DNA from: Curvibacter sp. GWA2_63_95
GTDB lineage: Bacteria; Pseudomonadota; Gammaproteobacteria; Burkholderiales; Burkholderiaceae_C
Direction: 5' to 3'
DNA: 64,000 nt
Assembly (NCBI GenBank): GCA_001795455.1
Contig: MGPB01000014.1
Span: 1 to 64,000 of the forward strand
Of this stretch, positions 5,650-14,353 are shown one piece after another; positions within the stretch are counted from its first letter, which is position 1, and the number at the start of each line of letters is the position of its first letter. Below the pieces are notes generated by a model that saw only the letters and a list, made by a program, of their open reading frames with translations, did no database searches and was not told where the DNA came from. The position numbers were made by a program, and so were the translations under genes.

Positions 5650-8316
5650 GTGAATTCCTCTCTTGATCCCCTTGCCGTGAACCGCCCCGCCACCGACGCC
5701 GATGTGCTGCCCCGGGCCCGCCTGTGCATGGCCGCTGCCGGGCATTTTGACGAGCTGCGCGCCACCGTGTCCCCCAAAGCCGGCAGCCCAAACGGCTCCG
5801 GCACTGAAAACGCTAGCAATTTCATAGCTGCTCGCGCAGATTTCACGGGCGTTTGGGGCCAATTCTTTGCCAATATGGAGGCCCGCACCAGCGCCGAGCT
5901 GGACGCCCGCACCGCCAGCCTGCAACGCCAGATCCGCGACAACGGCGTGACCTACAACGTGTACGCCGATGCCGAGGGCCCGCAGCGCCCCTGGTCGCTG
6001 GACCTGTTCCCGCTGGTGGTCGATGCCCCCAGCTGGCAGCACATCGAAGCCGGCGTACAGCAGCGCATGCGCCTGCTGGAGGCCGTGATGGCCGATGTGT
6101 ATGGCCCGCAAACCTACCTGGCCCAGGGCCTGCTGCCCCCGGCCTTGGTGCACGGCCACCCGGGTTACCTGCGTGCCATGGCCGGCGTGCGGCCCGTGGG
6201 CGGGCGCCACCTGCATGTCACCGCCTTTGACCTGGCCCGCGGCCCCGATGGCAACTGGTGGGTGGTAGGCCAGCGTTGCCAGGCCCCCAGCGGCCTGGGC
6301 TACCTGCTGGAGAACCGGCTGGCCGTGTCGCGCCAGTTTCCACAGGCCTTCCAGGCACTCAAGGTGCAGCGCCTGGCCAGCACCTACCGCGCGCTGATGG
6401 ACAGCCTCAAGGCCCACAGCCCGGCCGGTGCCGATGCCCACATTGCCCTGCTGACGCCCGGCCCCTACAACGAAACCTATTTCGAACACGCCTACCTGGC
6501 CCGCTACCTGGGCCTGAGCCTGGTGGAAGGCAGCGACCTGATCGTGCGCGACGAGCGCCTGTTCCTCAAAACCCTGCGTGGCCTGGTGCCGGTGCACGGC
6601 CTGCTCAAGCGGGTGGACGACCAGTACCTGGACCCGCTGGAGCTGCGCCCCGACTCCACCCTGGGTGTGCCCGGCCTCTTGCAAGCCATCCGCGCCGGGA
6701 ATGTCCTGGTGGCCAATGCGCCGGGCTCGGCGTTTCTGGAATCGCCCGCGCTGCTGGGCTTTTTGCCTGCGCTGGCGCGCCATGCGCTGGGCGAAGAGCT
6801 GAGCCTGCCCGCGCTGCCGACCTGGTGGTGCGGCGAGCGCAGCGCCATGGAAGACGCACTGGCCCGCCTGCGCGAGCACACCATCAAGCCGACCTACCCC
6901 GGCTCCAGCATCCACACCAGTTTCGAGTCCGTCATTGGCAACACCCTGGGCCAGACCGCGCTGGACGCCTGGGCCGGCCGCATCATGCGCCAGAGCGAAG
7001 ACCACACGGTGCAGGCTTACATGCCGCTCTCACAAATACCCACCTGGCACAGCGCCGGCCCCGGCCAGCGCGGCACCATGGTGGCGCGCTCCGTGTTGCT
7101 GCGGGTGTTTGCCGTCTCTGACGGGTTGGATGCCACTGGCCGCCCGCACTGGCGCGTGTTGCCCGGAGGCTTGGCCCGCGTGGCCGGCACCACGGCCGAC
7201 ATTGCCAGCATGCAGCGCGGCGGCAGCAGTGCCGATGTGTGGGCGCTGACCGAGGGCGAGGTGGACACCACCACCCTGCTGCCCACGGCACTCACGCCCG
7301 CCGTGCTGGCGCAGCGCAAGCGTCTGGTCACCAGCCGCGCCGCTGAGAACCTGTACTGGCTGGGCCGCTACACCGAGCGTTCCGAGAACTCCGTGCGTCT
7401 GGCGGCACTCACCTTGGACTGCCTGGGCGGCGAAGAACAAAGTTCCGCCCCGCTGCTGCAGTGGCTAAGCCAGATGGCAGTGGCCAACACCCTGGTGCTG
7501 CCGGGCACACCATCCCCCATGCAGGCGCGCCGCGTGTTTGAGCGCGCGCTGGTCGCCAGCCTGGCCTCGGCCGAAGGTGCCACCAGCGTGGGCTTCAATG
7601 TGCGCGCGCTCAAGATGGCGGCGGCCACGGTGCGCGAGCGCCTCTCGCAAGAGCACTGGAACACCATCGTGCGGGCCGAAGAAACCCTGTTTGCCCAGTG
7701 CGCCCGCCTGAGCGCCCAGGGCGACTACACCCCAGCCCAGGCGCTGCGCGTGCTGGGCGACCTGAGCGACCAGCTGGCCGCCATCACCGGCGCGCAGACC
7801 GACCGCATGACGCGCGACGACGGCTGGCGCCTGCTCAGCATTGGCCGCCACGTGGAGCGACTGCATTTTTTGGCCAACGCCCTGGCGCGCAGTTTTGAAA
7901 CCGGTGCGGTGGACAGCAACGGCGGCTTCGAGGCCCTACTCGCGCTGTTCGACAGCACCATCACCTTCCATGCCCAGTACCAGCAAAGCCGCGACATTGC
8001 CGCGCTGACCGACCTGCTGGTGCTGGACCGCGACAACCCGCGTTCTCTGGGCTGGGTGGCCCACACGCTGCGCGGACGCCTGGCCAAACTGGCCCTGAGC
8101 CCGGCAGGTGAACTGAGCACCATGTCGCTGCAGGTGCCCAACCCCGATACCTGGGACCTGGCCCAGCTGTGTGACACGCCCCAGGGCGAACCCAGCGCAC
8201 CGGCCCTGCGCAATCTGCTGGACGCCTTGAGCGAGTGTGCGTTCACCGTGTCCGAGGACATCAGCACCACCTACTTCACCCACTCGGGCCACACCAAACA
8301 CAGCGTGGGCACCTGA
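5650..8316 (+). CDS. Circularly permuted ATP-grasp and alpha-E domain protein
   Basis: An 888-residue protein. The N-terminal two thirds match the circularly permuted ATP-grasp family (DUF404/DUF407), and the C-terminal about 310 residues, starting near RAAENLYWLGRYTERSENS, are an alpha-E helical domain. Family knowledge predicts an ATP-dependent peptide or amide ligase working with transglutaminase-like proteins. The start is GTG at 5650; no strong ribosome site is visible, so a later start is possible. The next gene starts on its stop codon (TGATG). Oddity: the dispersed repeat is inserted in frame near residue 55-68 and is translated as ASNFIAARADFTG, a segment probably absent from relatives. 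Confidence 0.9.
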   Translation: MNSSLDPLAVNRPATDADVLPRARLCMAAAGHFDELRATVSPKAGSPNGSGTENASNFIAARADFTGVWGQFFANMEARTSAELDARTASLQRQIRDNGVTYNVYADAEGPQRPWSLDLFPLVVDAPSWQHIEAGVQQRMRLLEAVMADVYGPQTYLAQGLLPPALVHGHPGYLRAMAGVRPVGGRHLHVTAFDLARGPDGNWWVVGQRCQAPSGLGYLLENRLAVSRQFPQAFQALKVQRLASTYRALMDSLKAHSPAGADAHIALLTPGPYNETYFEHAYLARYLGLSLVEGSDLIVRDERLFLKTLRGLVPVHGLLKRVDDQYLDPLELRPDSTLGVPGLLQAIRAGNVLVANAPGSAFLESPALLGFLPALARHALGEELSLPALPTWWCGERSAMEDALARLREHTIKPTYPGSSIHTSFESVIGNTLGQTALDAWAGRIMRQSEDHTVQAYMPLSQIPTWHSAGPGQRGTMVARSVLLRVFAVSDGLDATGRPHWRVLPGGLARVAGTTADIASMQRGGSSADVWALTEGEVDTTTLLPTALTPAVLAQRKRLVTSRAAENLYWLGRYTERSENSVRLAALTLDCLGGEEQSSAPLLQWLSQMAVANTLVLPGTPSPMQARRVFERALVASLASAEGATSVGFNVRALKMAAATVRERLSQEHWNTIVRAEETLFAQCARLSAQGDYTPAQALRVLGDLSDQLAAITGAQTDRMTRDDGWRLLSIGRHVERLHFLANALARSFETGAVDSNGGFEALLALFDSTITFHAQYQQSRDIAALTDLLVLDRDNPRSLGWVAHTLRGRLAKLALSPAGELSTMSLQVPNPDTWDLAQLCDTPQGEPSAPALRNLLDALSECAFTVSEDISTTYFTHSGHTKHSVGT
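5812..5851 (+). repeat. Dispersed repeat, copy 2, inside a coding region
   Basis: GCTAGCAATTTCATAGCTGC followed by TCGCGCAGATTTCACGGGCG. It lies in frame in the ATP-grasp gene. The reverse complement of the copy at 14075 gives a nearly identical sequence and a similar translated peptide. Confidence 0.85.
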
Positions 8317-9305
8317 TGCTGCTGCAAATCACCCACCACACACGGTACGACTACCAGCCGGCGGTCGAAACTGCACAGCACGTGGCCTACCTGCAGCCGC
8401 TGCAGCATGCCGGGCAACACCTGCTGAGCCACGCCCTCACCATCAGCCCGCAGCCGGCGCAACAGCGCAACACGCTGGACGTGTATGGCAACACGCGCTG
8501 CTTCTTCTCGCTGCAGGTGCCACATACGGTGCTGGAGGTGCAGGCCATGAGCATCGTGTCCACCAGCGCCCACGCCCGACCGACCAGCGAGCAAGCGTGG
8601 GAGCAACTGCGCGACCGGCTGCGCTACCAGGCCCACACGCCATTTGAGGCGGCGTCCGAATTCGTCTTCGCCTCGCCCTTTGTGCCACGCCGCCAGGAGT
8701 TTGCGGGTTATGCACGGCCCAGTTTTGGGGCCAACGCCAGCGTGCTGGATGTGGCGGTGGACCTGATGGAGCGCATCCACGCCGACTTCACCTACGAGAG
8801 CGAAAGCACCCAGATCAACACCCCTGCCCTGCAGGCGCTGGAACAGCGCAAGGGCGTGTGCCAGGACTTTGCCCACATCATGCTGGCCTGCCTGCGCAGC
8901 ATGGGCTTGCCCGCGCGCTACGTGAGCGGCTACCTGCTGACCCGGCCCGCGCCGGGCGAGGTCAAGCTCATCGGCAGTGATGCCTCACACGCCTGGGTCA
9001 GCGTCTACGTGGGCGACCTGCCCGAGGGCCAGCGCTGGGTGGACCTGGACCCGACCAACAACCGCTGGGGCTGGTTTGCCCCCGGTGTGGACTACGTGAC
9101 CGTGGCCACCGGGCGCGACTTTGGCGATGTGTCGCCCCTGCGCGGCGTGATCCACGGCGGGGCCAGTCACACGCTGACCGTGGGTGTGACGGTGGAAGAC
9201 ATCCGCGGCGACAATACCGACTCTGCGCCCGCCATTGCGGCGTCCCAGAGCCAAAGCCAATCCCAGGGCGGAGGCCAGAGCCAAAGCCAGGGCGCTATCA
9301 ATTAA
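8316..9305 (+). CDS. Transglutaminase-like cysteine-protease-fold protein
   Basis: A 329-residue protein with an N-terminal bacterial transglutaminase-like beta domain (residues 1-100) and a C-terminal transglutaminase core. The catalytic triad is visible as Cys in KGVCQDFAH, His in SHAWVSVYV and Asp in WVDLDPTNN. The ATG overlaps the stop of the ATP-grasp gene, so the two are translationally coupled and presumably act together. The end is odd: about 20 residues of alternating Gln and Ser (QSQSQSQGGGQSQSQ) lead into GAIN, and both GAIN and the stop codon are supplied by a dispersed repeat. The upstream in-frame ATG at 8235 lies in the preceding gene and is rejected. Confidence 0.9.
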   Translation: MLLQITHHTRYDYQPAVETAQHVAYLQPLQHAGQHLLSHALTISPQPAQQRNTLDVYGNTRCFFSLQVPHTVLEVQAMSIVSTSAHARPTSEQAWEQLRDRLRYQAHTPFEAASEFVFASPFVPRRQEFAGYARPSFGANASVLDVAVDLMERIHADFTYESESTQINTPALQALEQRKGVCQDFAHIMLACLRSMGLPARYVSGYLLTRPAPGEVKLIGSDASHAWVSVYVGDLPEGQRWVDLDPTNNRWGWFAPGVDYVTVATGRDFGDVSPLRGVIHGGASHTLTVGVTVEDIRGDNTDSAPAIAASQSQSQSQGGGQSQSQGAIN

Positions 9306-9355
9306 ATAGCTGTTCGCGCACTACCCATGGGCGCTAACGGCACTTTTTATTCAAA
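9292..9355 (+). repeat. Dispersed repeat, copy 3, providing a stop codon
   Basis: GCGCTATCAATTAAATAGCT then GTTCGCGCA and a tail ending CACTTTTTATTCAAA. The TAA at 9303-9305 that ends the transglutaminase gene lies within the repeat dyad. Confidence 0.85.
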
Positions 9356-9364
9356 GGAACCGAT

Positions 9365-9823
9365 ATGAGCATTTACGACAAACTCACCGCCCTGAACATC
9401 ACCCTGCCGCCCGTGGCCGTGCCTGCAGCGGCCTATGTGCCCTTTGTGCAGACCGGCAACCTGGTCTTCCTCAGCGGCCACATCGCCAAGAAAGACGGCA
9501 AACCCTGGGTCGGCCAACTCGGCAAAAACACCAGCACCGAAGAAGGCAAGGCTGCCGCACGCGCCATCGCCATCGACCTGATGGGCACCCTGCACGCCGC
9601 CGTGGGCGACCTGAACAAAGTGAAGCGCATCGTCAAGGTCATGTCCCTGGTCAACTCCACCGGCGACTTCACCGAACAACATTTGGTCACCAATGGCTGC
9701 AGCGAGCTGCTGGGCGAAGTGTTTGGCCCGCAAGTGGGCGCGCATGCGCGCAGTGCCTTTGGCGTGGCGCAAATCCCCATGGGTGCGTGTGTGGAGATTG
9801 AGCTGATCGCCGAAGTGGCCTGA
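9365..9823 (+). CDS. RidA/YjgF-family protein
   Basis: A 152-residue protein of the YjgF/YER057c/UK114 superfamily, the longer branch with the typical start YDKL..LNITLPP. Archetypal RidA trimers hydrolyse reactive enamine/imine intermediates made by PLP enzymes such as threonine dehydratase. The family core FLSGHIAKKDGKPWVGQLG and the C-terminal HARSAFGVAQIPMGACVEIE, with the key arginine, are present. The divergent subfamily means that enamine deaminase activity is likely but not certain. An AAAGGAAC ribosome site lies five bases before the ATG, contributed by sequence next to repeat copy 3. It ends at a strong bidirectional terminator. Confidence 0.88.
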   Translation: MSIYDKLTALNITLPPVAVPAAAYVPFVQTGNLVFLSGHIAKKDGKPWVGQLGKNTSTEEGKAAARAIAIDLMGTLHAAVGDLNKVKRIVKVMSLVNSTGDFTEQHLVTNGCSELLGEVFGPQVGAHARSAFGVAQIPMGACVEIELIAEVA

Positions 9824-9849
9824 TCACCGGGGCACTGGCCCACCGCAAT

Positions 9850-9879
9850 AAAAAAAGCGCTGCCAGGCAGCGCTTTTTT
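9850..9879. terminator. Bidirectional rho-independent terminator
   Basis: Stem GCGCTGCC/GGCAGCGC extended by six A/T pairs, single-base loop. It sits between the convergent ridA-like and chemoreceptor genes. Confidence 0.92.
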
Positions 9880-9897
9880 GTGGGCGAATGCTGCTGT

Positions 9898-11487
9898 CTA
9901 GTGCAGCAGCAAAGGTGCGCCTTGCGTCCCGGGGTGTGCCAACTGCGGCGCCACCTTGAACACCGCCACGGCCTGTGCCAACTGGGCTGCCTGGTCGCGC
10001 AGGCTTTCCGCCGCTGCGGCACTTTCCTCCACCAGCGCAGCGTTCTGCTGCGTCATCTGATCGAGATTGCCCACCGACTGGTTGACCTCGGCAATACCCG
10101 CGCTTTGCTCGCTGGAGGCCGCGGTGATTTCGCCAATCACGTCCACCACGCGGCGCACACTTTGCACGATCTCCTGCATGGTGGCACCGGCCGCCGTCAC
10201 CAGCTTGGTGCCCGACTCGACCTTGTCCACCGAGGTGCCGATCAGGCCCTTGATCTCCTTGGCCGCTTCGGCGCTGCGGCCCGCCAGGGAGCGCACTTCA
10301 CTCGCCACCACCGCAAAACCACGGCCCTGCTCACCCGCACGCGCGGCTTCTACCGCTGCGTTCAGGGCCAGGATGTTGGTCTGGAAGGCGATGCCATCGA
10401 TCACGCTGATGATGTCGCTGATCTTCTTGCTGCTGGCGTCAATTTCCTGCATGGTGCTGACCACCTGGGTCACCACCTCACCGCCGCGCTGGGCCACGCT
10501 AGAGGCACTGGCGGCCAGCGTGGCAGCTTGGTGGGCATTGTCCGAACTCATGCGCACCGCATGGGTCAGGCTGTCCATGCTGGATGCGGTGGAGGCCAGG
10601 TTGCTGGAGGTTTGTTCGGTGCGCTGGGCCAGGTCGTTGTTGCCGGTGGCAATCTCGGTGCTGGCGGTGGCAATGCTGTCGGTACTTTGGCGCACCTGCG
10701 ACACCATCAGGCCCAGTGAGCGGTTCATGGCTGCCAGCGAGCGCATCAGGTCCCCAAACTCGTCAGCCCGGCTTTCGTCCACATGGCCGCTCAGGTCGCC
10801 CTCGGCAATACGCGCAGCCAGGTCGTTGGCCTGCAGCAGCGGCTGCTTGATGGAGCGGATCAGGAACCCAGCACCCACCAGAATGCCACCAATCAGCACC
10901 ACCAGGCCACCGGCAGACATCAGAATCAGTTTGCGCCCCTCGGCCTCAAAGCCCTCGCGCAGGGCTTCGTTGGCAGCGTCCTGCATCACCACAAACTGCT
11001 GGTGTGCGTCCTGCAGGGCCTTCACCGCTGGGCGGTACTGGGTCTCCACAAAGGCGGGCATTTCACCAGGTTTGGTGACCTTGAGCAGCGCTGTCTGGCT
11101 GGTCAGATCCTGCAGCTTCTTGCGCAGATCGGTGATTTTGGCGAGCTGGGCTTTGTCGGCCTCCGTCGGATCGGCTGCCTCAATGGCTTTTTGCAGCTCT
11201 TCAATCTTGACATTGCTCTGGGCAATCTCGTCCTTGAAGGCATTGGCCACGCCGGGGTCCACCGACACCACCACCGCATAGGCGCGGGTGGTGTTCACGT
11301 CCACCAGGGCGGCCCATTGGTTGGCCGTCTTGATTTGCACCAGCATGGCCGCATTGACCGCGCCATAGGCTTCGCGGGACTTGCGGGATTGCAGGGCGGT
11401 GAACGCAATGATGATGGCCAACAGCACCACCATCAGCCCCATCGCAGCCCACAGCTTGGTGGCCAGGCGAAGTCGGTCAAAGCACAT
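9898..11487 (-). CDS. Methyl-accepting chemotaxis protein
   Basis: A 529-residue class-type inner-membrane chemoreceptor. It has a first membrane segment (about residues 11-31) and a periplasmic four-helix-bundle sensor of about 155 residues. A second membrane segment lies near 190-212. A HAMP domain (IKQPLLQANDLAARIAEGD) and a signalling domain with the conserved hairpin tip EGRGFAVVASEVRSLAGRS follow. The sensor starts with the MCP_4HB-type pattern NTTRAYA. No C-terminal CheR-docking pentapeptide is seen, so methylation would depend on other receptors or on direct binding. The ligand is unknown. It is a single gene with an AAAGGAG ribosome site. Confidence 0.93.
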   Translation of the reverse strand: MCFDRLRLATKLWAAMGLMVVLLAIIIAFTALQSRKSREAYGAVNAAMLVQIKTANQWAALVDVNTTRAYAVVVSVDPGVANAFKDEIAQSNVKIEELQKAIEAADPTEADKAQLAKITDLRKKLQDLTSQTALLKVTKPGEMPAFVETQYRPAVKALQDAHQQFVVMQDAANEALREGFEAEGRKLILMSAGGLVVLIGGILVGAGFLIRSIKQPLLQANDLAARIAEGDLSGHVDESRADEFGDLMRSLAAMNRSLGLMVSQVRQSTDSIATASTEIATGNNDLAQRTEQTSSNLASTASSMDSLTHAVRMSSDNAHQAATLAASASSVAQRGGEVVTQVVSTMQEIDASSKKISDIISVIDGIAFQTNILALNAAVEAARAGEQGRGFAVVASEVRSLAGRSAEAAKEIKGLIGTSVDKVESGTKLVTAAGATMQEIVQSVRRVVDVIGEITAASSEQSAGIAEVNQSVGNLDQMTQQNAALVEESAAAAESLRDQAAQLAQAVAVFKVAPQLAHPGTQGAPLLLH

Positions 11488-11558
11488 TCCAATCTCCTTT
11501 AATTATTCTGTAATTTAACCATGCAGGAGCGCGTGGAAAGCGGCTGAAAGGACGGGAT

Positions 11559-12029
11559 TTACCCTGCCATGCGCCAAATACTTTGGCCTTGCACTGCCGC
11601 CAAATCAGCAGCATTGAAGTGCGCGGGCAGGAGTTCGGCCAGCGGCAGCAGCACAAAGGCGCGTTCGCGCATGCGGGGGTGGGGCACGGTGAGGGTGGGG
11701 CTGTGGATGGTGGCGCCCCCAAAAAGCAGCAGGTCCAGGTCCAGGGTGCGGGGGGCGTTGCGGTAGGGGCGCTCGCGCCCAGCCCCCTGCTCCAGTTGCT
11801 GCAGGGCCTGCAGCAGGGCCGGGGCGGTGAGCGTAGTGGAGAGTTCGGCCACGGCATTCACGTAGTCCGGGCCGCTGGAGTCCACCGGGGTGCTGCCGTA
11901 CAAGGCGGAGTGGCGCAGCAACGTGCACTGTGGCAGCGCGGCCAGGGCAGCCAGCGCGTTCTGCAGGGCGGCCACTGGTGCGCCGAGGTTGGCCCCCAGG
12001 CCGATGTAGGCCAGTACCGGCGCACGCAT
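11559..12029 (-). CDS. folK: 2-amino-4-hydroxy-6-hydroxymethyldihydropteridine pyrophosphokinase
   Basis: A 156-residue HPPK that transfers pyrophosphate from ATP to the pterin precursor of folate. The family signatures are complete: YIGLGANLG at the N terminus, the pterin-binding region GPDYVNAVAEL, and the C-terminal RTLDLDLLLFGG with metal-binding aspartates followed by PHPRMRERAFVLLPL. It starts 14 bases after the pcnB stop and is the last gene of the perM-hda-HAD-pcnB-folK run, an order common in Burkholderiales. Length is normal for a single-domain HPPK. Confidence 0.96.
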   Translation of the reverse strand: MRAPVLAYIGLGANLGAPVAALQNALAALAALPQCTLLRHSALYGSTPVDSSGPDYVNAVAELSTTLTAPALLQALQQLEQGAGRERPYRNAPRTLDLDLLLFGGATIHSPTLTVPHPRMRERAFVLLPLAELLPAHFNAADLAAVQGQSIWRMAG

Positions 12030-12043
12030 GGTGGCGCGTGGGA

Positions 12044-13615
12044 TTATTCGGCGCTGCCGCCGGATGTGCCACCCTCGCCCTTCGCGGCACCGGAGCGACG
12101 GCGGCGACGGCGTTTGCGTGGAGCGTCATTGCCATTAGAGGGGAATTCGGCCTCGGCACCGTCGGCCGCATCAGAAATGGCAGGCGCAGCCGGAGCGGCC
12201 TTGGCGGGAGCGCGGTGCACACGCGGGGCCTGCTTGCGCTGTTGCTGTTGTTCGGTACGCACCTGGTCCACCATGTCCTGGCGCACATCGTCGCTGGCCA
12301 TGCTGAACTCCTGCCACCAGTCAGCCAGCACTTCATCAATCTCACCGGCATCGGCGCGCAGGCGCATGAAGTCAAAGCCGGCACGGAAGCGCGGTTGGTC
12401 CACCATGCCAAAGGGGGTGCTGCCCACGCGTTTGTCAAAGCGGGGCTGCATGAGCCAGATTTCGCGCATGTCGCCAGCCAGCTTGCCGCGACCCGACACA
12501 TCACCGATGCGGGCGTTGAACACGTCCTCGATCGCGTCCTGCAGCGCCGGATGGCTGTGCTGGCCGCTCTTGACGCGTTGGTCCCAGCCATCACGCACGT
12601 CCGCCCACAACACACAGGCCAGCAAGAAGCTGGGGGCCACAGGTTTGCCCTCGCCCACGCGGCGGTCGGTGTCCTTCAGGGCGGCGGCCACAAAGGGCTG
12701 CTCGGCACGCTCCACCACCACATCCAGCAAGGGGTAGATGCCACGGGACATGCCCAAAAACTTGAGTTGCTCCACCGAGGCCAAGGCGTGGCCGGTCTGC
12801 AGCAGCTTGAGCATTTCATCAAACAAGCGGCTCTGCGGCACATCGTTCAACAGGCTCTGGCTCTTGATCAGCGGGCCGGACGTTTTGGCCTCCAGCTTGA
12901 AGCCCAGCGGACTGAGCTTGGCGGAGAAGCGGATGGCGCGGATGATGCGCACCGGGTCTTCGCGGTAACGCGTGGCGGCATCGCCAATCATGCGCAGCGT
13001 GCGGCTCTTGGCGTCTTTCAGGCCATTGTGGTAATCGACCACGATTTGTGTCTCGGGGTCGTAGTACATCGCGTTGATGGTGAAGTCGCGGCGCACCGCG
13101 TCTTCTTCCTGCGGGCCCCAAACGTTGTCGCGCAGCACGCGACCGGTGCTGTCCACGGCGTGTTTCATGCCGGCCAGCTCGTTCTTGCTGGTGCGTTCGT
13201 TGCCTGCCACCTGTTCGGCCGCAGCGTTGTCCAGGTAGGCGCGGAAGGTGGAGACTTCAATCACCTCGTGCTCACGGCCGCGGCCGTAGACCACGTGCAC
13301 GATGCGGAAACGCCGGCCGATGATGAAGGCGCGGCGGAACAGGCCCTTGACCTGCTCGGGCGTGGCGTTGGTGGCCACGTCAAAGTCTTTGGGGCGCAGG
13401 CCGACCAGCAGGTCGCGCACCGCGCCACCCACCACATAGGCCTCAAACCCGGCTTGCTGCAGGGTGCGCACGACGTGGATGGCGCGTTCGTCCACCAGCT
13501 TGGGGTCGATGCCGTGCACAGACACAGGTACTTCCACCCGTTTGCCGAACTGGGGCTTCTTGGCCGCGGCGGACGGGCTCTTGCCCAGCAATTTGTCGAT
13601 GAATTTCTTGATCAA
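12044..13615 (-). CDS. pcnB: Poly(A) polymerase I
   Basis: A 523-residue nucleotidyltransferase of the tRNA-nucleotidyltransferase/poly(A) polymerase class II family, which adds 3' A tails to RNA and promotes decay. The catalytic head has GGAVRDLL (63-70) and the metal-binding DFD (77-79), then RRDFTINAMYYDP. The C-terminal tail is strongly basic (RKRRRRRRSG), as expected for RNA binding. Absence of tRNA-specific features and the long basic tail favour PcnB over CCA-adding enzyme. Located between a HAD phosphatase gene and folK on the minus strand. Confidence 0.95.
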   Translation of the reverse strand: MIKKFIDKLLGKSPSAAAKKPQFGKRVEVPVSVHGIDPKLVDERAIHVVRTLQQAGFEAYVVGGAVRDLLVGLRPKDFDVATNATPEQVKGLFRRAFIIGRRFRIVHVVYGRGREHEVIEVSTFRAYLDNAAAEQVAGNERTSKNELAGMKHAVDSTGRVLRDNVWGPQEEDAVRRDFTINAMYYDPETQIVVDYHNGLKDAKSRTLRMIGDAATRYREDPVRIIRAIRFSAKLSPLGFKLEAKTSGPLIKSQSLLNDVPQSRLFDEMLKLLQTGHALASVEQLKFLGMSRGIYPLLDVVVERAEQPFVAAALKDTDRRVGEGKPVAPSFLLACVLWADVRDGWDQRVKSGQHSHPALQDAIEDVFNARIGDVSGRGKLAGDMREIWLMQPRFDKRVGSTPFGMVDQPRFRAGFDFMRLRADAGEIDEVLADWWQEFSMASDDVRQDMVDQVRTEQQQQRKQAPRVHRAPAKAAPAAPAISDAADGAEAEFPSNGNDAPRKRRRRRRSGAAKGEGGTSGGSAE

Positions 13616-13645
13616 GAGAAGGTTCCAAGCGGTCAGGGCCGCGGG

Positions 13646-14353
13646 TCAGGGAAAGAGCTCAAGTATGCGCCATCCGCGCTCTTGGGCCAGGGCGCGCAGG
13701 CGCGCATCGGGGTTGGTGGCCACCGGGACGGTGGCCTTTTCCAGCAAGGGCAGGTCGTTGATGGAGTCGGAATAGAAGGTGGTGTGCACCTGGCTCCAGT
13801 CCAGCCCATGGTCGGCCAGCCACTGGGTCACACGGCTTACCTTGCCTTCGCGGAAAGACGGGGTGCCAGCAATCTCGCCGGTGTACCAGCCCGTGCCGCC
13901 GGGCGCGGTGTCGATCGCCAGTTCCACAGCAATCAGTTCGTCCACCCCAAAGGCCTTGGCAATGGGGCGGGTGACAAAGGCGTTGGTGGCGGTCACCACG
14001 ATCACCGTGTCGCCCGCACGCTGGTGCGCCTGCACCAGCTCCAGGGCCTGAGGTTTGATGCCTTTTTGGATCACAGCCCTCATGAAATCTGCGTGAGCTG
14101 CTATTGATTTGCTAGCACCCTCGCGCACGATGGCGGCAGTGGCAAAACGCACATAGGCCGGCACATCCAGGGTACCGGCTTTGTAGTGCTCGTAAAACGC
14201 ATCGTTCTGGCGCTTGAATTCGGTCGCGTCGGTCCACCCCATGGCGGTGGTGAACTCGCCCCAGGCATGGTCCGAGTCCAGGGGAATCAGGGTGTGGTCC
14301 AGGTCAAATAAAGCGAGGCGTCTTGCCTCCACGCGCGTCGTTTGGAGAGTCAT
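13646..14353 (-). CDS. HAD-superfamily IB phosphatase (SerB-like)
   Basis: A 235-residue haloacid-dehalogenase-fold hydrolase. Motif I is DLDHTLIPLDSD (nucleophile Asp18), motif II VVTATN, and motif III/IV YSDSINDLPLL with the acidic pair. It belongs to the subfamily between pcnB and hda in betaproteobacteria, whose substrate is not firmly known (phosphoserine-like compounds are suggested for relatives). The ATG overlaps the hda stop (ATGA), so it is co-translated with hda. Oddity: a dispersed repeat is inserted in frame around residues 79-93, translated ASKSIAAHADFMRA, in the cap region. Core motifs are intact, so the protein is probably still active. Confidence 0.88.
   Translation of the reverse strand: MTLQTTRVEARRLALFDLDHTLIPLDSDHAWGEFTTAMGWTDATEFKRQNDAFYEHYKAGTLDVPAYVRFATAAIVREGASKSIAAHADFMRAVIQKGIKPQALELVQAHQRAGDTVIVVTATNAFVTRPIAKAFGVDELIAVELAIDTAPGGTGWYTGEIAGTPSFREGKVSRVTQWLADHGLDWSQVHTTFYSDSINDLPLLEKATVPVATNPDARLRALAQERGWRILELFP
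14075..14117 (-). repeat. Dispersed repeat, copy 4, inside a coding region
   Basis: On the minus strand it reads GCTAGCAAATCAATAGCAGC then TCACGCAGATTTCATGAGGGCT, closely matching copy 2 at 5812. It is in frame in the HAD phosphatase gene. Confidence 0.85.

Noticed and set aside
5131-7005. Long minus-strand open frame of 624 codons
   Set aside because: It is antisense to the ATP-grasp gene, has no family resemblance and a composition rich in Gly/Ala/Gln/His, typical of shadow frames in GC-rich DNA.
9236-9300. Short tandem repeats in the transglutaminase tail as a possible CRISPR-like or minisatellite array
   Set aside because: The units are six-base Gln-Ser codon pairs within a gene, with no spacers.
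11930-14107. Plus-strand open frame of 725 codons
   Set aside because: It is the antisense of folK, pcnB and the HAD gene, which have clear motifs; the product looks like no protein family.
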